Source: SABI01 sp963677695
GTDB taxonomy: Bacteria; Spirochaetota; Spirochaetia; Sphaerochaetales; Sphaerochaetaceae
DNA length: 64,000 nt
Reading direction: 5' to 3'
NCBI GenBank assembly: GCA_963677695.2
Contig: CAXXUJ010000001.1
Location: 186,001 to 250,000, forward strand
The position numbers and the translations under genes were made by a program. Below the pieces are notes generated by a model. That model made no database searches. It was not told the origin of the DNA and saw nothing but the letters and a program-made list of their open reading frames with translations. Shown here one piece after another: positions 33,497 to 42,035 of the stretch. Within the stretch, counting starts at the first letter, position 1, and the number at the start of each line of letters is the position of its first letter.

Positions 33497-34931
33497 AATC
33501 ATGTCCTTTATCTTTGCGTACACTATATAATGTAGTTTCATCAGGGGCAAGGGGAGCTTCAAGCACCCGTGCTGCCACCCTGTCCCTTCCTCCCCACTGT
33601 CGTCCGAGCAGAGCGAGGATCCCTTCATCATCACAGAGGAGGGGAATCTCCCACCGTTTTTCCACCGGAATCTTCCATTCGGTAAAGAGGGAGGAAAGCT
33701 TCTTGCTCCCCCTCTTCAGTCTTATGCTATCCCCCTCACGTGCCGAACGGACGATGAGATCGCCCTTCACGACAGAACGGGGAATCCAGACTGCATCCCG
33801 GTCGCCCTCAGGATCGACCGTGCGAACCTGACAGCAGAGAGTCATCCCCACACTCAGGGGAGTCTCCTGTGAATATACTAATGAAGCGTACCCTGAGGAA
33901 AGGGGCATCTCCCCCTTTTTCCATACCAGTACACCTTTTTGAATCGATACATAGGAGGAAGGGGTTTCAACTCTCCCCTCTGAGCGCCTCATCACTCTCT
34001 CAAGTATCGCACCCACCTGTCCTTCCGACAATCTCAAAGGAGAGGGGAAAGAGAGAAAAGAGAAAGCGCCATAGAGGATCCGTCTTAACAGAGAGTCAGA
34101 GCGAATCATCTCATCGGTGATCTTCAGAAAGATTTCCTCTCCCTCTTTCACCACTTCAAGAGAGCTGCTCAGCAGCCGCTGAGCCTCCGCATCAGCAAAC
34201 TCATTCAGCTTTTCAAACTCATCGCTCACTCTCAGCAGTCCGTCTCCCCAGCCGGGAAACACCTCATCGAGAGCAGGGACAAGGGTGCGGCGTACACCGT
34301 TACGAAGAAAATCGGTGTTATCGTTGGTGGAATCATACACTCCGCTCAAGCCTTTCGCAGCAAGGTACTCCTCGAGCATTGACCGGGGAACGTCCAGAAG
34401 TGGACGTATCACAGAATCTTCGGTGATTGGACGAATCGAAGAACCGAGGTGGAGCCTGCTTCCCTGGAACGTTCTCATCAGGAGGGTTTCAAGCACATCT
34501 GTTCGGGTATGCGCTGTCGCTATATACCTAAAACCACTCTTCTCCTTTGCCTGCAACAGAGCGGCATATCTCAGATGGCGTGCCGCCTCCTCGATACCGT
34601 TTCCCCGTACCTTTGCTTCTTCAGCTACGGTCCCCTTACCTAAACAGATGATCTCAAGAGAGAGACCCATTTCTGTACATCTTCTCCTGTTCTCTTCGAT
34701 CTCTCTCTCCTGTTCATCCCTGCTTCTCAGATAGTGATCGACATAGAGAGGACGGATGTGTTCTTTTCCGTACAGAGAGATGAGAATATGAAGAAGGGAG
34801 AGAGAATCGGCTCCGCCGCTGAAAGCGACTATGATTCCGCGTTCGGGGGAGATGAGGTGGGCATGAAAGAACTTCCAGACGTTTTCAAGGAGAGTTTTTT
34901 CTGTTGTAGACACCGGCGGTTTCGGTGACAC
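33489..34931 (-). CDS. tilS: tRNA(Ile)-lysidine synthetase TilS
   Basis: A 480-aa enzyme that adds lysine to C34 of tRNA-Ile (CAT). The N-type ATP-pyrophosphatase loop SGGADSLSLL is present near residue 40, followed by YVDHYLR and TAHTRTDVLETLLMR; the C-terminal part resembles the TilS substrate domain. The start is GTG 34931 with AGGAGG 5 bases before it. It overlaps the end of pth by 47 bases and the start of ftsH by 8, the classic tilS-ftsH neighbourhood. Confidence 0.93.
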   Translation of the reverse strand: MSPKPPVSTTEKTLLENVWKFFHAHLISPERGIIVAFSGGADSLSLLHILISLYGKEHIRPLYVDHYLRSRDEQEREIEENRRRCTEMGLSLEIICLGKGTVAEEAKVRGNGIEEAARHLRYAALLQAKEKSGFRYIATAHTRTDVLETLLMRTFQGSRLHLGSSIRPITEDSVIRPLLDVPRSMLEEYLAAKGLSGVYDSTNDNTDFLRNGVRRTLVPALDEVFPGWGDGLLRVSDEFEKLNEFADAEAQRLLSSSLEVVKEGEEIFLKITDEMIRSDSLLRRILYGAFSFLSFPSPLRLSEGQVGAILERVMRRSEGRVETPSSYVSIQKGVLVWKKGEMPLSSGYASLVYSQETPLSVGMTLCCQVRTVDPEGDRDAVWIPRSVVKGDLIVRSAREGDSIRLKRGSKKLSSLFTEWKIPVEKRWEIPLLCDDEGILALLGRQWGGRDRVAARVLEAPLAPDETTLYSVRKDKGHDCG

Positions 34932-35451
34932 TTCTGCCTCCTATAAGGTTGATCACTGCCTGTTTCGCCTTATCAACTCCCTGAAAGAAGAGATCTCTCT
35001 GTTCAGGGTCTTCGAATACAGAGAGGACATGCTCGACGATCGGGGCGGACGCCGGTCTGCCGACACCAACATAGATGCGGATAAAATCGGACGATCCTAT
35101 TGAAGAGATGATCGACTTCAGACCGTTATGACCTGCTGACGAACCTCCTTTCTTCACCCGTATCATGCCGGGGGGAAGGTCAAGGGTATCGCAGATGACA
35201 ATCAGTTCATCTGCACCGAATCGGCGCGGGACATAATCATGCACCGCCTTCCCGCTCAGGTTCATGAACGTCAGAGGCTTTAACAGCACCGACCCGTTTC
35301 CCGTCTTTCCCCTTTCGTAGGGACGAAAACAGCGTTTCTTCATGTTTACATGAAAAAACGCTGCTGTTTCATCCAGGACCAGAAATCCTGCATTGTGTCT
35401 TGTTTCTGTATATTTCGTCCCGGGATTCCCGAGACCGACAATAAGAGGCAG
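34885..35451 (-). CDS. pth: Peptidyl-tRNA hydrolase with apparent CTG start
   Basis: A 188-aa enzyme that frees tRNA from stalled peptidyl-tRNAs. The conserved N-terminus PLIVGLGNPG, the ETRHNAGF active-site histidine region, TFMNLSGKAV, and SAGHNGLKSI are all present. No ATG, GTG or TTG lies in frame between the rplY stop and this start region; the only well-placed initiation codon is CTG at 35449-35451, with AAGGGG six bases upstream, and it gives the normal family N-terminus. The frame can be extended only by reading through the end of rplY, giving a lysine-rich segment unlike Pth. A sequencing error is an alternative. Confidence 0.9.
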   Translation of the reverse strand: MPLIVGLGNPGTKYTETRHNAGFLVLDETAAFFHVNMKKRCFRPYERGKTGNGSVLLKPLTFMNLSGKAVHDYVPRRFGADELIVICDTLDLPPGMIRVKKGGSSAGHNGLKSIISSIGSSDFIRIYVGVGRPASAPIVEHVLSVFEDPEQRDLFFQGVDKAKQAVINLIGGRSVTETAGVYNRKNSP

Positions 35452-35461
35452 AGTATACCCC

Positions 35462-36082
35462 TTATTCTTCGTCAGCAGCTTCTTCTGCTTCCTCGCCTTC
35501 AGCTTCTTCACCTTCCGGTGCACTGACGACTTCCTTGACACCCTTGACGGATGCGATGGTCAGACCTTCAGCGTGGATAAGCTTCACACCTTCGGGAACA
35601 GTGATCATCTCGACGTGGATGCTCTCGTTCAGGTTAAGACCGGTTACATCGACAACGATTGATTCGGGAAGGTCCTTGGGAAGACACTCAACTTCAAGTT
35701 CGTGAGTGACCTGGTCAAGAACTCCACCGAACTTCGCTCCGGCAGGGTTCCCTTCAAGGTGGATGGGAACGTGTGTTCTGAGGACTTCACCCTTGGTGAC
35801 TTCAAAGAGGTCGACGTGAACGATGGAATCGGTCATGACGTTCTCCTGGAAATCCTTCATCAGGACTGAGTAGCTTTTTTTACCCACTTTCAGAGTCAGA
35901 AGTGTGGACTCCGAGAAATGACGCATCTTGTTCTGAAACTCTCTTGCTTCAAGTGAAACATGGACGGGGTCATTTTTACCATAAATAACGGCAGGAATAC
36001 GTCCTGCAGCCAGCAGACGGCGTGATCCGGCAGAGCCGAAATCTTCTGTTCTTTTCTCGCCATTGAGCGTAGTATCTTTCAT
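35462..36082 (-). CDS. rplY: 50S ribosomal protein L25/Ctc
   Basis: A 206-aa protein of the long L25/TL5/Ctc form: an N-terminal 5S rRNA-binding domain (AGRIPAVIYGKNDPVHVSLE) and a C-terminal beta domain, ending in an acidic, Glu/Ala-rich tail. The start is ATG 36082 (MKDTTLNG) with GAGGAG upstream; an earlier ATG at 36100 sits on the ribosome site. It lies between tRNA-Gln and pth; rplY-pth adjacency is widespread in bacteria. Confidence 0.94.
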   Translation of the reverse strand: MKDTTLNGEKRTEDFGSAGSRRLLAAGRIPAVIYGKNDPVHVSLEAREFQNKMRHFSESTLLTLKVGKKSYSVLMKDFQENVMTDSIVHVDLFEVTKGEVLRTHVPIHLEGNPAGAKFGGVLDQVTHELEVECLPKDLPESIVVDVTGLNLNESIHVEMITVPEGVKLIHAEGLTIASVKGVKEVVSAPEGEEAEGEEAEEAADEE

Positions 36083-36112
36083 GAAAAACTCCTCTTGCAA
36101 ATCCTTTTCATA

Positions 36113-36184
36113 CAGGGGCGGCAGGATTCGAACCTACGCATGCCGGCACCAAAAACCAGAGCCTTACCACTTGGCTACACCCCT
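36113..36184 (-). tRNA. tRNA-Gln (anticodon TTG)
   Basis: A 72-nt cloverleaf on the minus strand. The acceptor stem is AGGGGTG/CGCCCCT; the D arm is GCC/GGC; the anticodon stem is CTGGT/GCCGG with loop TTTTGGT, giving TTG (Gln); the T arm is GTAGG/CCTGC with TTCGAAT. CCA is not encoded. A possible own promoter lies upstream at 36228-36256. Confidence 0.93.
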
Positions 36185-36204
36185 AAACACACGTAAGTAT
36201 GGGT

Positions 36205-36256
36205 GTCACGAGCGTGACATCCCCACTAAGTTACAGGTTTTCGGGTAGTTTGTCCA
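36205..36256 (-). promoter_or_regulatory. Possible tRNA-Gln promoter and hairpin
   Basis: On the minus strand TGGACA (36251-36256), a 17-base spacer and TAACTT (36228-36233) resemble a promoter for the tRNA-rplY segment. Just downstream, GTGTCACG and CGTGACAT arms (about 36203-36222) make a short stem with no T run, perhaps an RNA-processing site upstream of the tRNA. Confidence 0.4.
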
Positions 36257-36298
36257 GTCTTACCTCTGCTGTTATCTTATTATTTCTCCTGCGGGAAC

Positions 36299-36580
36299 CT
36301 AATCATCCCACTCGGCATCATCGGGCTCTTCGGCCACTTCGTATGCCTCGAGAATCTGATCCTGAAGGACTGCACGGAAATCACTGTTAATCGGGTGTGC
36401 TACATCCTTGAATTCACCGGTTTTCGTCTTCCGGCTCGGCATAGCAACAAATAAACCACTCTTTCCCTCAATCACCTTCAGGTTATGAATGACAAATTCA
36501 TCATCGAACGTAATGGTCGCATATGCACGAAGTTTTCCCTCGGTTGCTATCTTCCTTACCCTCACGTCAGTAATTTTCAT
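36299..36580 (-). CDS. spoVG: SpoVG-family regulator
   Basis: A 93-aa SpoVG protein, a small nucleic-acid-binding regulator. It has the family signature MKITDVRVRKI, TFDDEFVIHNLKVIEG and FVAMPSRKTKTGEFKDVAHPIN. In Borrelia and Firmicutes SpoVG binds DNA and RNA and tunes many genes. It starts 9 bases after ispE, as in many Gram-positive genomes, and precedes the tRNA-Gln gene. The C-terminus ends in acidic residues. Confidence 0.96.
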   Translation of the reverse strand: MKITDVRVRKIATEGKLRAYATITFDDEFVIHNLKVIEGKSGLFVAMPSRKTKTGEFKDVAHPINSDFRAVLQDQILEAYEVAEEPDDAEWDD

Positions 36581-36589
36581 CTCTGCACC

Positions 36590-37525
36590 TCACTTAGATG
36601 TTTCTTTATCAAGCGTACCACTAGTACTGACCTTATTCAAGTATTTCACTTCGAAATATGTGACTTGAGTTGTATTTTTAAACATTAAACTAAAAGACTC
36701 ACACTCTAAAGGTGATGTATCCGAGGTGTAGATAAAAGCAGCTCCGCTCCCGCTCACAGTCCCGTGCAATGAAGAATTATTTTCAGAAATATCATACATA
36801 TTTATATAAACATCGTTATATTTTTCCACCACGTTTCTGAAATCATTTGTAAAATCCCATCTATTCACCGGGGAATTATACATATGACACAGATCGTCGT
36901 ATCCGTACATGGCCTTCAGTTTCACATCAGCTCCAGACAGTTCATCAAAGCCCCTGAAAGCAGCTGCAGTGCTGATCCCCTCCCCTTCGGGGAAAGCGAT
37001 CAGACCCCACAGATCGTTTCGTGCAGGGATCGGTGTAACCCTCTCTCCTCTCCCTTCTACAAGGGCTGCTGCGCACCGGTAGATGAAGAAGGGAACATCG
37101 CTTCCGATGGCAAGGGCAAGGGAGGCAAGAGTGTCACTGGAGAGAGGTTTGTCATAGAGTTCATTGAGGGTCAGAAGAACTGTTGCGGCATTGGAGGAGC
37201 CTCCTCCCAGTCCCCCCTGCATGGGTATCCTTTTAACGATAGATATGAAGACTGAATCGCCTTCGCTTTTCACCTCTTTCAGGAAGAGACGTACAGCCTT
37301 CCCCATCAGGTTGCTTTCCGGTGGGATACCTTCCATTCCTTCGATGGAGAGTTCACTCTTTCCATCCGACATGATGCGGATGGAAATATCGTCATGGAGA
37401 GAGACCAGGTGAAAGAGGCTGAAGAGGTCATGAAAACCGTCCATTCTCTTCGGACCGATCTGGAGGTGAAGGTTCACCTTCGCATAGGAGGGACGCACCC
37501 CGCTCTCTCTTACAGATACCCCCAC
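36590..37525 (-). CDS. ispE: 4-diphosphocytidyl-2-C-methyl-D-erythritol kinase IspE
   Basis: A 311-aa GHMP kinase of the MEP isoprenoid pathway. The start region SYAKVNLHLQIGPKRMDGFHDL and the ATP loop PMQGGLGGGSSNAAT are clear; the C-terminal GSGAAFIY matches the third GHMP motif. I place the start at GTG 37525 because GGAGG precedes it by about 7 bases; it overlaps the end of the glycosylase gene by 16 bases. The frame is open further upstream, but that part lies inside the neighbouring gene. The C-terminal end is slightly richer in A/T than the surrounding DNA. Confidence 0.93.
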   Translation of the reverse strand: MGVSVRESGVRPSYAKVNLHLQIGPKRMDGFHDLFSLFHLVSLHDDISIRIMSDGKSELSIEGMEGIPPESNLMGKAVRLFLKEVKSEGDSVFISIVKRIPMQGGLGGGSSNAATVLLTLNELYDKPLSSDTLASLALAIGSDVPFFIYRCAAALVEGRGERVTPIPARNDLWGLIAFPEGEGISTAAAFRGFDELSGADVKLKAMYGYDDLCHMYNSPVNRWDFTNDFRNVVEKYNDVYINMYDISENNSSLHGTVSGSGAAFIYTSDTSPLECESFSLMFKNTTQVTYFEVKYLNKVSTSGTLDKETSK

Positions 37526-38253
37526 AGGGAAGCCTCCTTCAGCTGACTGACAGCCTTCTCCTGCCAACCCCTGTTGGCCGCAGGCGATGCCGGCGATGGA
37601 TGGAGCACCGTCGCAACCTGAAGGTCCATCCCAACCCTCGAAGCGCACTGCACCCCTTTCACCTCAGCATACTTTCCCACTCCCACTATCGCTTTCGGTT
37701 CTATCAGGCGCACGATATCATCAAGGTAATCATCACAGAGCTTTTCCAGTGGCTCTCTGTACTGTTTCGGCAGTTTTTCAGGAACGATATTCTTTCCTCC
37801 TGCTCCGGTATCGGCAAACAGGAGAGGACAGTAATTCATCACGCTGAGGTGGGAGGGAAAGTCCTCCGCTTCGGGATAGAGTTCTGCTATAAGTCCCCAA
37901 AGTCTTTTACCGCTCACCTCACTTCGTGTGCACTGAAGTCCCGTAACGGGTCTTTTGGGGTGAGCGCCAGGGAAGGGAATCACTTTTCCTTCAATTCCCA
38001 GATACTCTTTCACCACCGAGATCTCCCCGAAGGGGACTCCGCTCTGTCCCATACCGAAGGGTCCCGGGTTCATCCCGAGGAAAAGAAGGGGACTCTGGTG
38101 CTTCACATAGCGAAGCAGGTAGGAGCTGTGCAGCTCCCAGGCGTACGAGAGGGGATGATAAGGAATGACATCCTCCTCAGGAAAAGAGAGGGACAGGCAT
38201 CTGTCCCTCAGTTCTTCGGTTCGTGTGATCAGTTTCTGATGAAAGGAGCTCAT
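37510..38253 (-). CDS. SMUG1-type uracil-DNA glycosylase
   Basis: A 247-aa protein resembling SMUG1, the single-strand-selective monofunctional uracil-DNA glycosylase mainly known from animals. The motifs are in the right order: LGMNPGPFGM...GVPFGE (about 59-77) forms the uracil pocket, and HPSPASPAANRGW (about 218-230) is the C-terminal DNA-intercalating motif. It should remove uracil and 5-hydroxymethyluracil from DNA. Its ATG overlaps the gltS stop and its end overlaps ispE. A DNA-repair gene in this position is not a standard neighbour of ispE. Confidence 0.88.
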   Translation of the reverse strand: MSSFHQKLITRTEELRDRCLSLSFPEEDVIPYHPLSYAWELHSSYLLRYVKHQSPLLFLGMNPGPFGMGQSGVPFGEISVVKEYLGIEGKVIPFPGAHPKRPVTGLQCTRSEVSGKRLWGLIAELYPEAEDFPSHLSVMNYCPLLFADTGAGGKNIVPEKLPKQYREPLEKLCDDYLDDIVRLIEPKAIVGVGKYAEVKGVQCASRVGMDLQVATVLHPSPASPAANRGWQEKAVSQLKEASLWGYL

Positions 38254-39677
38254 TCAGCCTCCGTGTGAAAGTACTTTGACCGTGAGATGAATGCCTTCTT
38301 TCCGCTGAGGATGAGGTAGGAAATAAAGGATCCGACAAGATAGATAGCAGAGATTCCTACCGCGATCCAGAAGAGACGCGGTTCGCCTCTGGTATAGCTG
38401 AAAGCGGGAAGGTTTACGGCGAGGATGATCGGGATTGCAAGGAAGAAGACGATTCCTACCGAGTAGAGGTAGTCTGTAGCAGCCGGTGTCTCAAAGTCGG
38501 GGTCGACCACTCTCAGGAGTGCCAGTCCGGTAGGGAGTGTCCCTGTCGCTGTTCCGTAGATCAGGAGCATGCGGTAGAACTGGTGGTCGTCATAGAGGCG
38601 GGAGGCGTACATGGGAAGTATCCAGAGGGTGATCACAGCTCCCACTGCGGTGAGAAGGAGGATGGGTATCCAGTAGCCCTGTACGGCGACGATCGAGATC
38701 GCGCCGAGGCTGGCGGCGACCGTAAGGTCGACAGAGAAACCGCTTATGCGGTTACAGGTGTTGTTGTCGATGGTTGTTTCCACCTTGAAAAGTCTCATGA
38801 CCATCTTCACCGCCAGAGCAGAGAATGCGCTGAATACGAAATTGATCCCCCACAGGGAGGAGGCCAGTTCAGTTCCGAGATTCCCGGCAAGGGAAAGAAG
38901 GGCCGAAAGACCGGTGAGGAAACCCCAGCTCACCAGGTAGGTGATCATCACCAGCGCGATATGGTAGGTGAAGGAGTCAAGTGATTCTCCATCAGTGCTG
39001 AGGCGCATGCCGATAGGACGTTCTTCCTGCATGCGGCTGAAAAAACCACTCTTCTTCTGTTCCTGCTCATAATGGCGTTTGTAGTTCTTCCCTATCCACC
39101 CTCTCTTGATTCCCTGATTGATCAGGACGACCCCCCCGAACGAACCGAGGAGAAAACCAATTGCGGCGAGGGTGAGCCCTACCGAGGAGCCTCCGGTGAA
39201 GCCCATACTCTCCCAGGTGGAACCGATACTGAAGGCCTGACCCGGCCCCAACTCGAAACCGAGAGCGAGAGTGAACCCGATCGCGGGAAAGAGATCGGGC
39301 ATGATCGTGTACATAAGAAGTGCGGCGGCAAGGAGTCCGAAGAAGGTCTGAAGCCCGTACTGAGCAATGACGGCAGTCACGTTCTGAGCAACCACCCTTC
39401 TGTATTTCTTTCCTTTCTGCAGCTTTGTCCCGGTCACACGGAGCATCATCGCTATGAAACTGAGGTTCAGCAGGTGATACACCAGCTCCCCGAGGTAATC
39501 GCTTTTCAGATTCCACAGGGGTGCTATAAAGTTGTAGAACACAAGGAGGAAGATTCCGGCGATGATCGGAGCGGGGATGAGATACTTCTGCAGGAATCGG
39601 ATATTCGCCCGCAAGAGCGATGCCGATAACAGAGCAATTGAAATGATGCCGATATGTATGATGTAGTTCCAGTTCAT
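38250..39677 (-). CDS. gltS: Sodium/glutamate symporter
   Basis: A 475-aa inner-membrane transporter of the GltS family with about 12 hydrophobic segments and a charged loop near residue 200. N-terminal IGIISIALLSASLLR, and FELGPGQAFSIGSTW in the middle, fit the family. It takes up glutamate with sodium. ATG 39677 abuts the acyltransferase stop, and AAGGAG lies upstream; the 3' end overlaps the glycosylase start by 4 bases, so translation of the three genes may be coupled. Confidence 0.9.
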   Translation of the reverse strand: MNWNYIIHIGIISIALLSASLLRANIRFLQKYLIPAPIIAGIFLLVFYNFIAPLWNLKSDYLGELVYHLLNLSFIAMMLRVTGTKLQKGKKYRRVVAQNVTAVIAQYGLQTFFGLLAAALLMYTIMPDLFPAIGFTLALGFELGPGQAFSIGSTWESMGFTGGSSVGLTLAAIGFLLGSFGGVVLINQGIKRGWIGKNYKRHYEQEQKKSGFFSRMQEERPIGMRLSTDGESLDSFTYHIALVMITYLVSWGFLTGLSALLSLAGNLGTELASSLWGINFVFSAFSALAVKMVMRLFKVETTIDNNTCNRISGFSVDLTVAASLGAISIVAVQGYWIPILLLTAVGAVITLWILPMYASRLYDDHQFYRMLLIYGTATGTLPTGLALLRVVDPDFETPAATDYLYSVGIVFFLAIPIILAVNLPAFSYTRGEPRLFWIAVGISAIYLVGSFISYLILSGKKAFISRSKYFHTEAE

Positions 39678-40874
39678 CTAGGTACTCTCCTTTCTGTCAG
39701 TGTTCTGCAGATACTGATAATGTTCAAGGTATCGAAGGCTTGATCCGCCCCTTCCCAGCCGCATCCGGTAAATATAAGAGTTGTAGGAGAACTCTATGGT
39801 ACTCTTGGCGTTCACTGCGAGTCCAGCGATCCTGTCGAAGAGGAATTCCTGGTTCTCCATGATCTGGGTAGGGAAGGAAAGAACAAATCTATCTTTATAG
39901 ACTGTCACGTTGAACATTCTGCTTATTGTTTTCATGTAGGGCTCTTCGATCTTCTGAAAGAGCACTCCCGTATCGGGAGTGAAAAAGGGAGAGTCCCCCC
40001 ACCCTTTCGACAGATGATCAGTGAGTTTCTCACTCTCCCACTCATGCCACTCGGGTAGAGTGATCGTCTCTTCCTGATCTCCTTTATTATGAAGGAGATC
40101 GAATTCATCAAGGCGCCAGGAAGAAGCACAGGAAGTGCAGGTGACTGTGTCACCCTTGGCCTTCAACGTAGAGAACGAGCCGCAGGAGCGGCAGGCGAAG
40201 AGGAGATCCTCAATTCCCTCCGCCCTTTTCTTCCCCTTGAAGGGGATATGATGTTCACTCTGCCATGCATCGTGAGAGAAATAGAGCTGTTCATTGAGGA
40301 GTTCTGTCAGTTTATCTATTGAAAGAGAGGTATACTTGGAAGGCTGGAGCACACTTTTAGCATGAAGGACGACAGGTCCTTTCCTGTAGAAAGGGGCCCA
40401 TCTCGGGCGTGCACCGAAGGCACCTTCAAGGTGGATGATCACCACAGGAACCTTGAGCATCCTGATCATCTTCGCCATGGCAGAGGGAATGGGAAGGGAG
40501 GAGCCGTCCCAGGTTCTCGTCCCTTCAGGGAAGAGACCGACCACTTCTCCCTTTGATAGCTTTTCTCTGATCGTCCGTATCGTGAACAGGTCACTCTTTC
40601 CCTGCTGTTTCGATATCGCTCCGATACCCTTGTCCATTATGGTTCCCAGGAACCTGAACTTGAACAGGTACCTGCCGGCTACCCAGTTGATATGAAATGA
40701 GGAGGCAGCTGAAATGAAAAGAGGGTCGAGGGTATGAACATGGTTCCCGATGACAAGGAACGGGCCTTCGGACGGAATAATTCCGAAGTTCTCTTTTCGT
40801 ATCCTGTGACGGCGGTTCAATGATGCTCCATAAGTGGGTCTAAGCAGAGTTATCAACCAGGGTGTTTTTGACAT
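39678..40874 (-). CDS. PlsC-like acyltransferase with zinc ribbon and extra C-terminal domain
   Basis: A 398-aa protein. Residues 1-200 form a 1-acyl-glycerol-3-phosphate acyltransferase domain: NHVHTLD (His45 and Asp50, HX4D) and FPEGTR (115-120) are present. Common PlsC enzymes end near residue 240; here a zinc ribbon (Cys228, Cys231, Cys246, Cys249) and a further domain of about 140 residues follow, with no family assigned. It probably makes phosphatidic acid at the membrane. AGGA precedes ATG 40874. It is 100 bases downstream of pyrC and abuts gltS. Confidence 0.82.
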   Translation of the reverse strand: MSKTPWLITLLRPTYGASLNRRHRIRKENFGIIPSEGPFLVIGNHVHTLDPLFISAASSFHINWVAGRYLFKFRFLGTIMDKGIGAISKQQGKSDLFTIRTIREKLSKGEVVGLFPEGTRTWDGSSLPIPSAMAKMIRMLKVPVVIIHLEGAFGARPRWAPFYRKGPVVLHAKSVLQPSKYTSLSIDKLTELLNEQLYFSHDAWQSEHHIPFKGKKRAEGIEDLLFACRSCGSFSTLKAKGDTVTCTSCASSWRLDEFDLLHNKGDQEETITLPEWHEWESEKLTDHLSKGWGDSPFFTPDTGVLFQKIEEPYMKTISRMFNVTVYKDRFVLSFPTQIMENQEFLFDRIAGLAVNAKSTIEFSYNSYIYRMRLGRGGSSLRYLEHYQYLQNTDRKEST

Positions 40875-40973
40875 ATCAATTCCTACGTGTCAAATGTACC
40901 ATACGTCGATTATGACTGTCCATGTATATTTGGCATGATAACCGTGAGGAAAAAATGAAGGAGGGGCCTTAAC

Positions 40974-42035
40974 CTAGTCCCGTTTCGAGAAGGGATCAAC
41001 CTCATACTCGTCCCTGATCTGCTCTCTCAGGCCTGAAATCACTGAATCGGCAGGGACATCAACGGTGAAGGAGGTACCGAACACCTCATTCACTCTTCCT
41101 CCGAGGAGACGGTCGAGGTGAGCTTCACCAGCTCCCGCATCCCTGAGAGCTTCAATGAGATACAGAGTTCCCTGGAAGCCCGGAATACCACTTGCTCCGC
41201 TGTTCTTGTCACTCAGGGTATGGGGAGCGTGGTCACTTTCTATCCAGTCAACATCTCCGCTTAACAGTCCGTTAAACACACCTTGGCGGTCCTCTTCACT
41301 CCTGAGGGGAGGATTCATCTTCACAAGGAGTCCCTTCTCACTCATCAGCTCATCATTCATCAGTGCATGATGGGCTGTGGCACCGCAGGTGATCTCCATC
41401 CCTCTCGAGCGCTCATAGGCGACCATCTCGATCCCGTCAATGGTGGAGATGTGACTGATATGGAGTACTCCCTTGAAGGGAAACTCCTTCACAAGTTTTA
41501 TCTGGTCCTCGATCGAGGCGATCTCTGCCTCCCGGGGACGTGCTTTCAGGTGACTCGGGGGATCATCGAGGTTGAACAGTTCCCCTTTCATCAGTGATTC
41601 CTTCTCACAGTGGAGGGCAACCACTCCCCTGTAGCCTGCATGGGAGAGGGCGCGATACACTTCCCTCTGCTGTACAACTGAGGAGATACCCATGTTCCCG
41701 GTCGAATGACCGGCGAAGAACTTCAGACCGATCATACGTGGAAAGAGGTGTCTGTGAAGATCGACGAACGATTCTATCTGAGACATATCGCTTGTGATAC
41801 CGCCGTAGACTGCGTACCTCATTTCACGGTGAAATCTTTTTTCCACTTCAGCTGCTGCTGCAGTGCCGTCCTCAATTCTTTTAGTCACAAGATGAGGGAA
41901 GGTAAGAGCGGGAGAGGTATTCGGCATATCGAATACGGCGGTGAACTGGCTTGCAGCTGCAACCGACATGCCGTGTACCATCGTCTCTTTCTCCTTCTGC
42001 CCCCAGTCCCTTAAGTGTACGTGTGGATCTATCAT
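40974..42035 (-). CDS. pyrC: Dihydroorotase
   Basis: A 353-aa amidohydrolase catalysing the third step of UMP synthesis, cyclising carbamoyl-aspartate to dihydroorotate. Metal-binding motifs are HVHLRDW near the N-terminus, LKFFAGHSTG (carboxylated lysine region), VALHCEKES, LHISHIST and ESDHAPHT. The protein starts right at the first motif, so the usual N-terminal beta domain of longer dihydroorotases is short. It overlaps pyrDK by 4 bases (ATGA) and is the last pyr gene of the operon. Confidence 0.93.
   Translation of the reverse strand: MIDPHVHLRDWGQKEKETMVHGMSVAAASQFTAVFDMPNTSPALTFPHLVTKRIEDGTAAAAEVEKRFHREMRYAVYGGITSDMSQIESFVDLHRHLFPRMIGLKFFAGHSTGNMGISSVVQQREVYRALSHAGYRGVVALHCEKESLMKGELFNLDDPPSHLKARPREAEIASIEDQIKLVKEFPFKGVLHISHISTIDGIEMVAYERSRGMEITCGATAHHALMNDELMSEKGLLVKMNPPLRSEEDRQGVFNGLLSGDVDWIESDHAPHTLSDKNSGASGIPGFQGTLYLIEALRDAGAGEAHLDRLLGGRVNEVFGTSFTVDVPADSVISGLREQIRDEYEVDPFSKRD

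Noticed and set aside
35452..35541. A longer Pth starting inside rplY
   Set aside because: The extra residues come from the rplY end read in another frame, are nearly all basic, and are not found in Pth proteins.
36590..37648. A longer IspE start upstream of 37525
   Set aside because: The extra 41 residues come from inside the glycosylase gene and have no homology to IspE; the GTG at 37525 has a good ribosome site.
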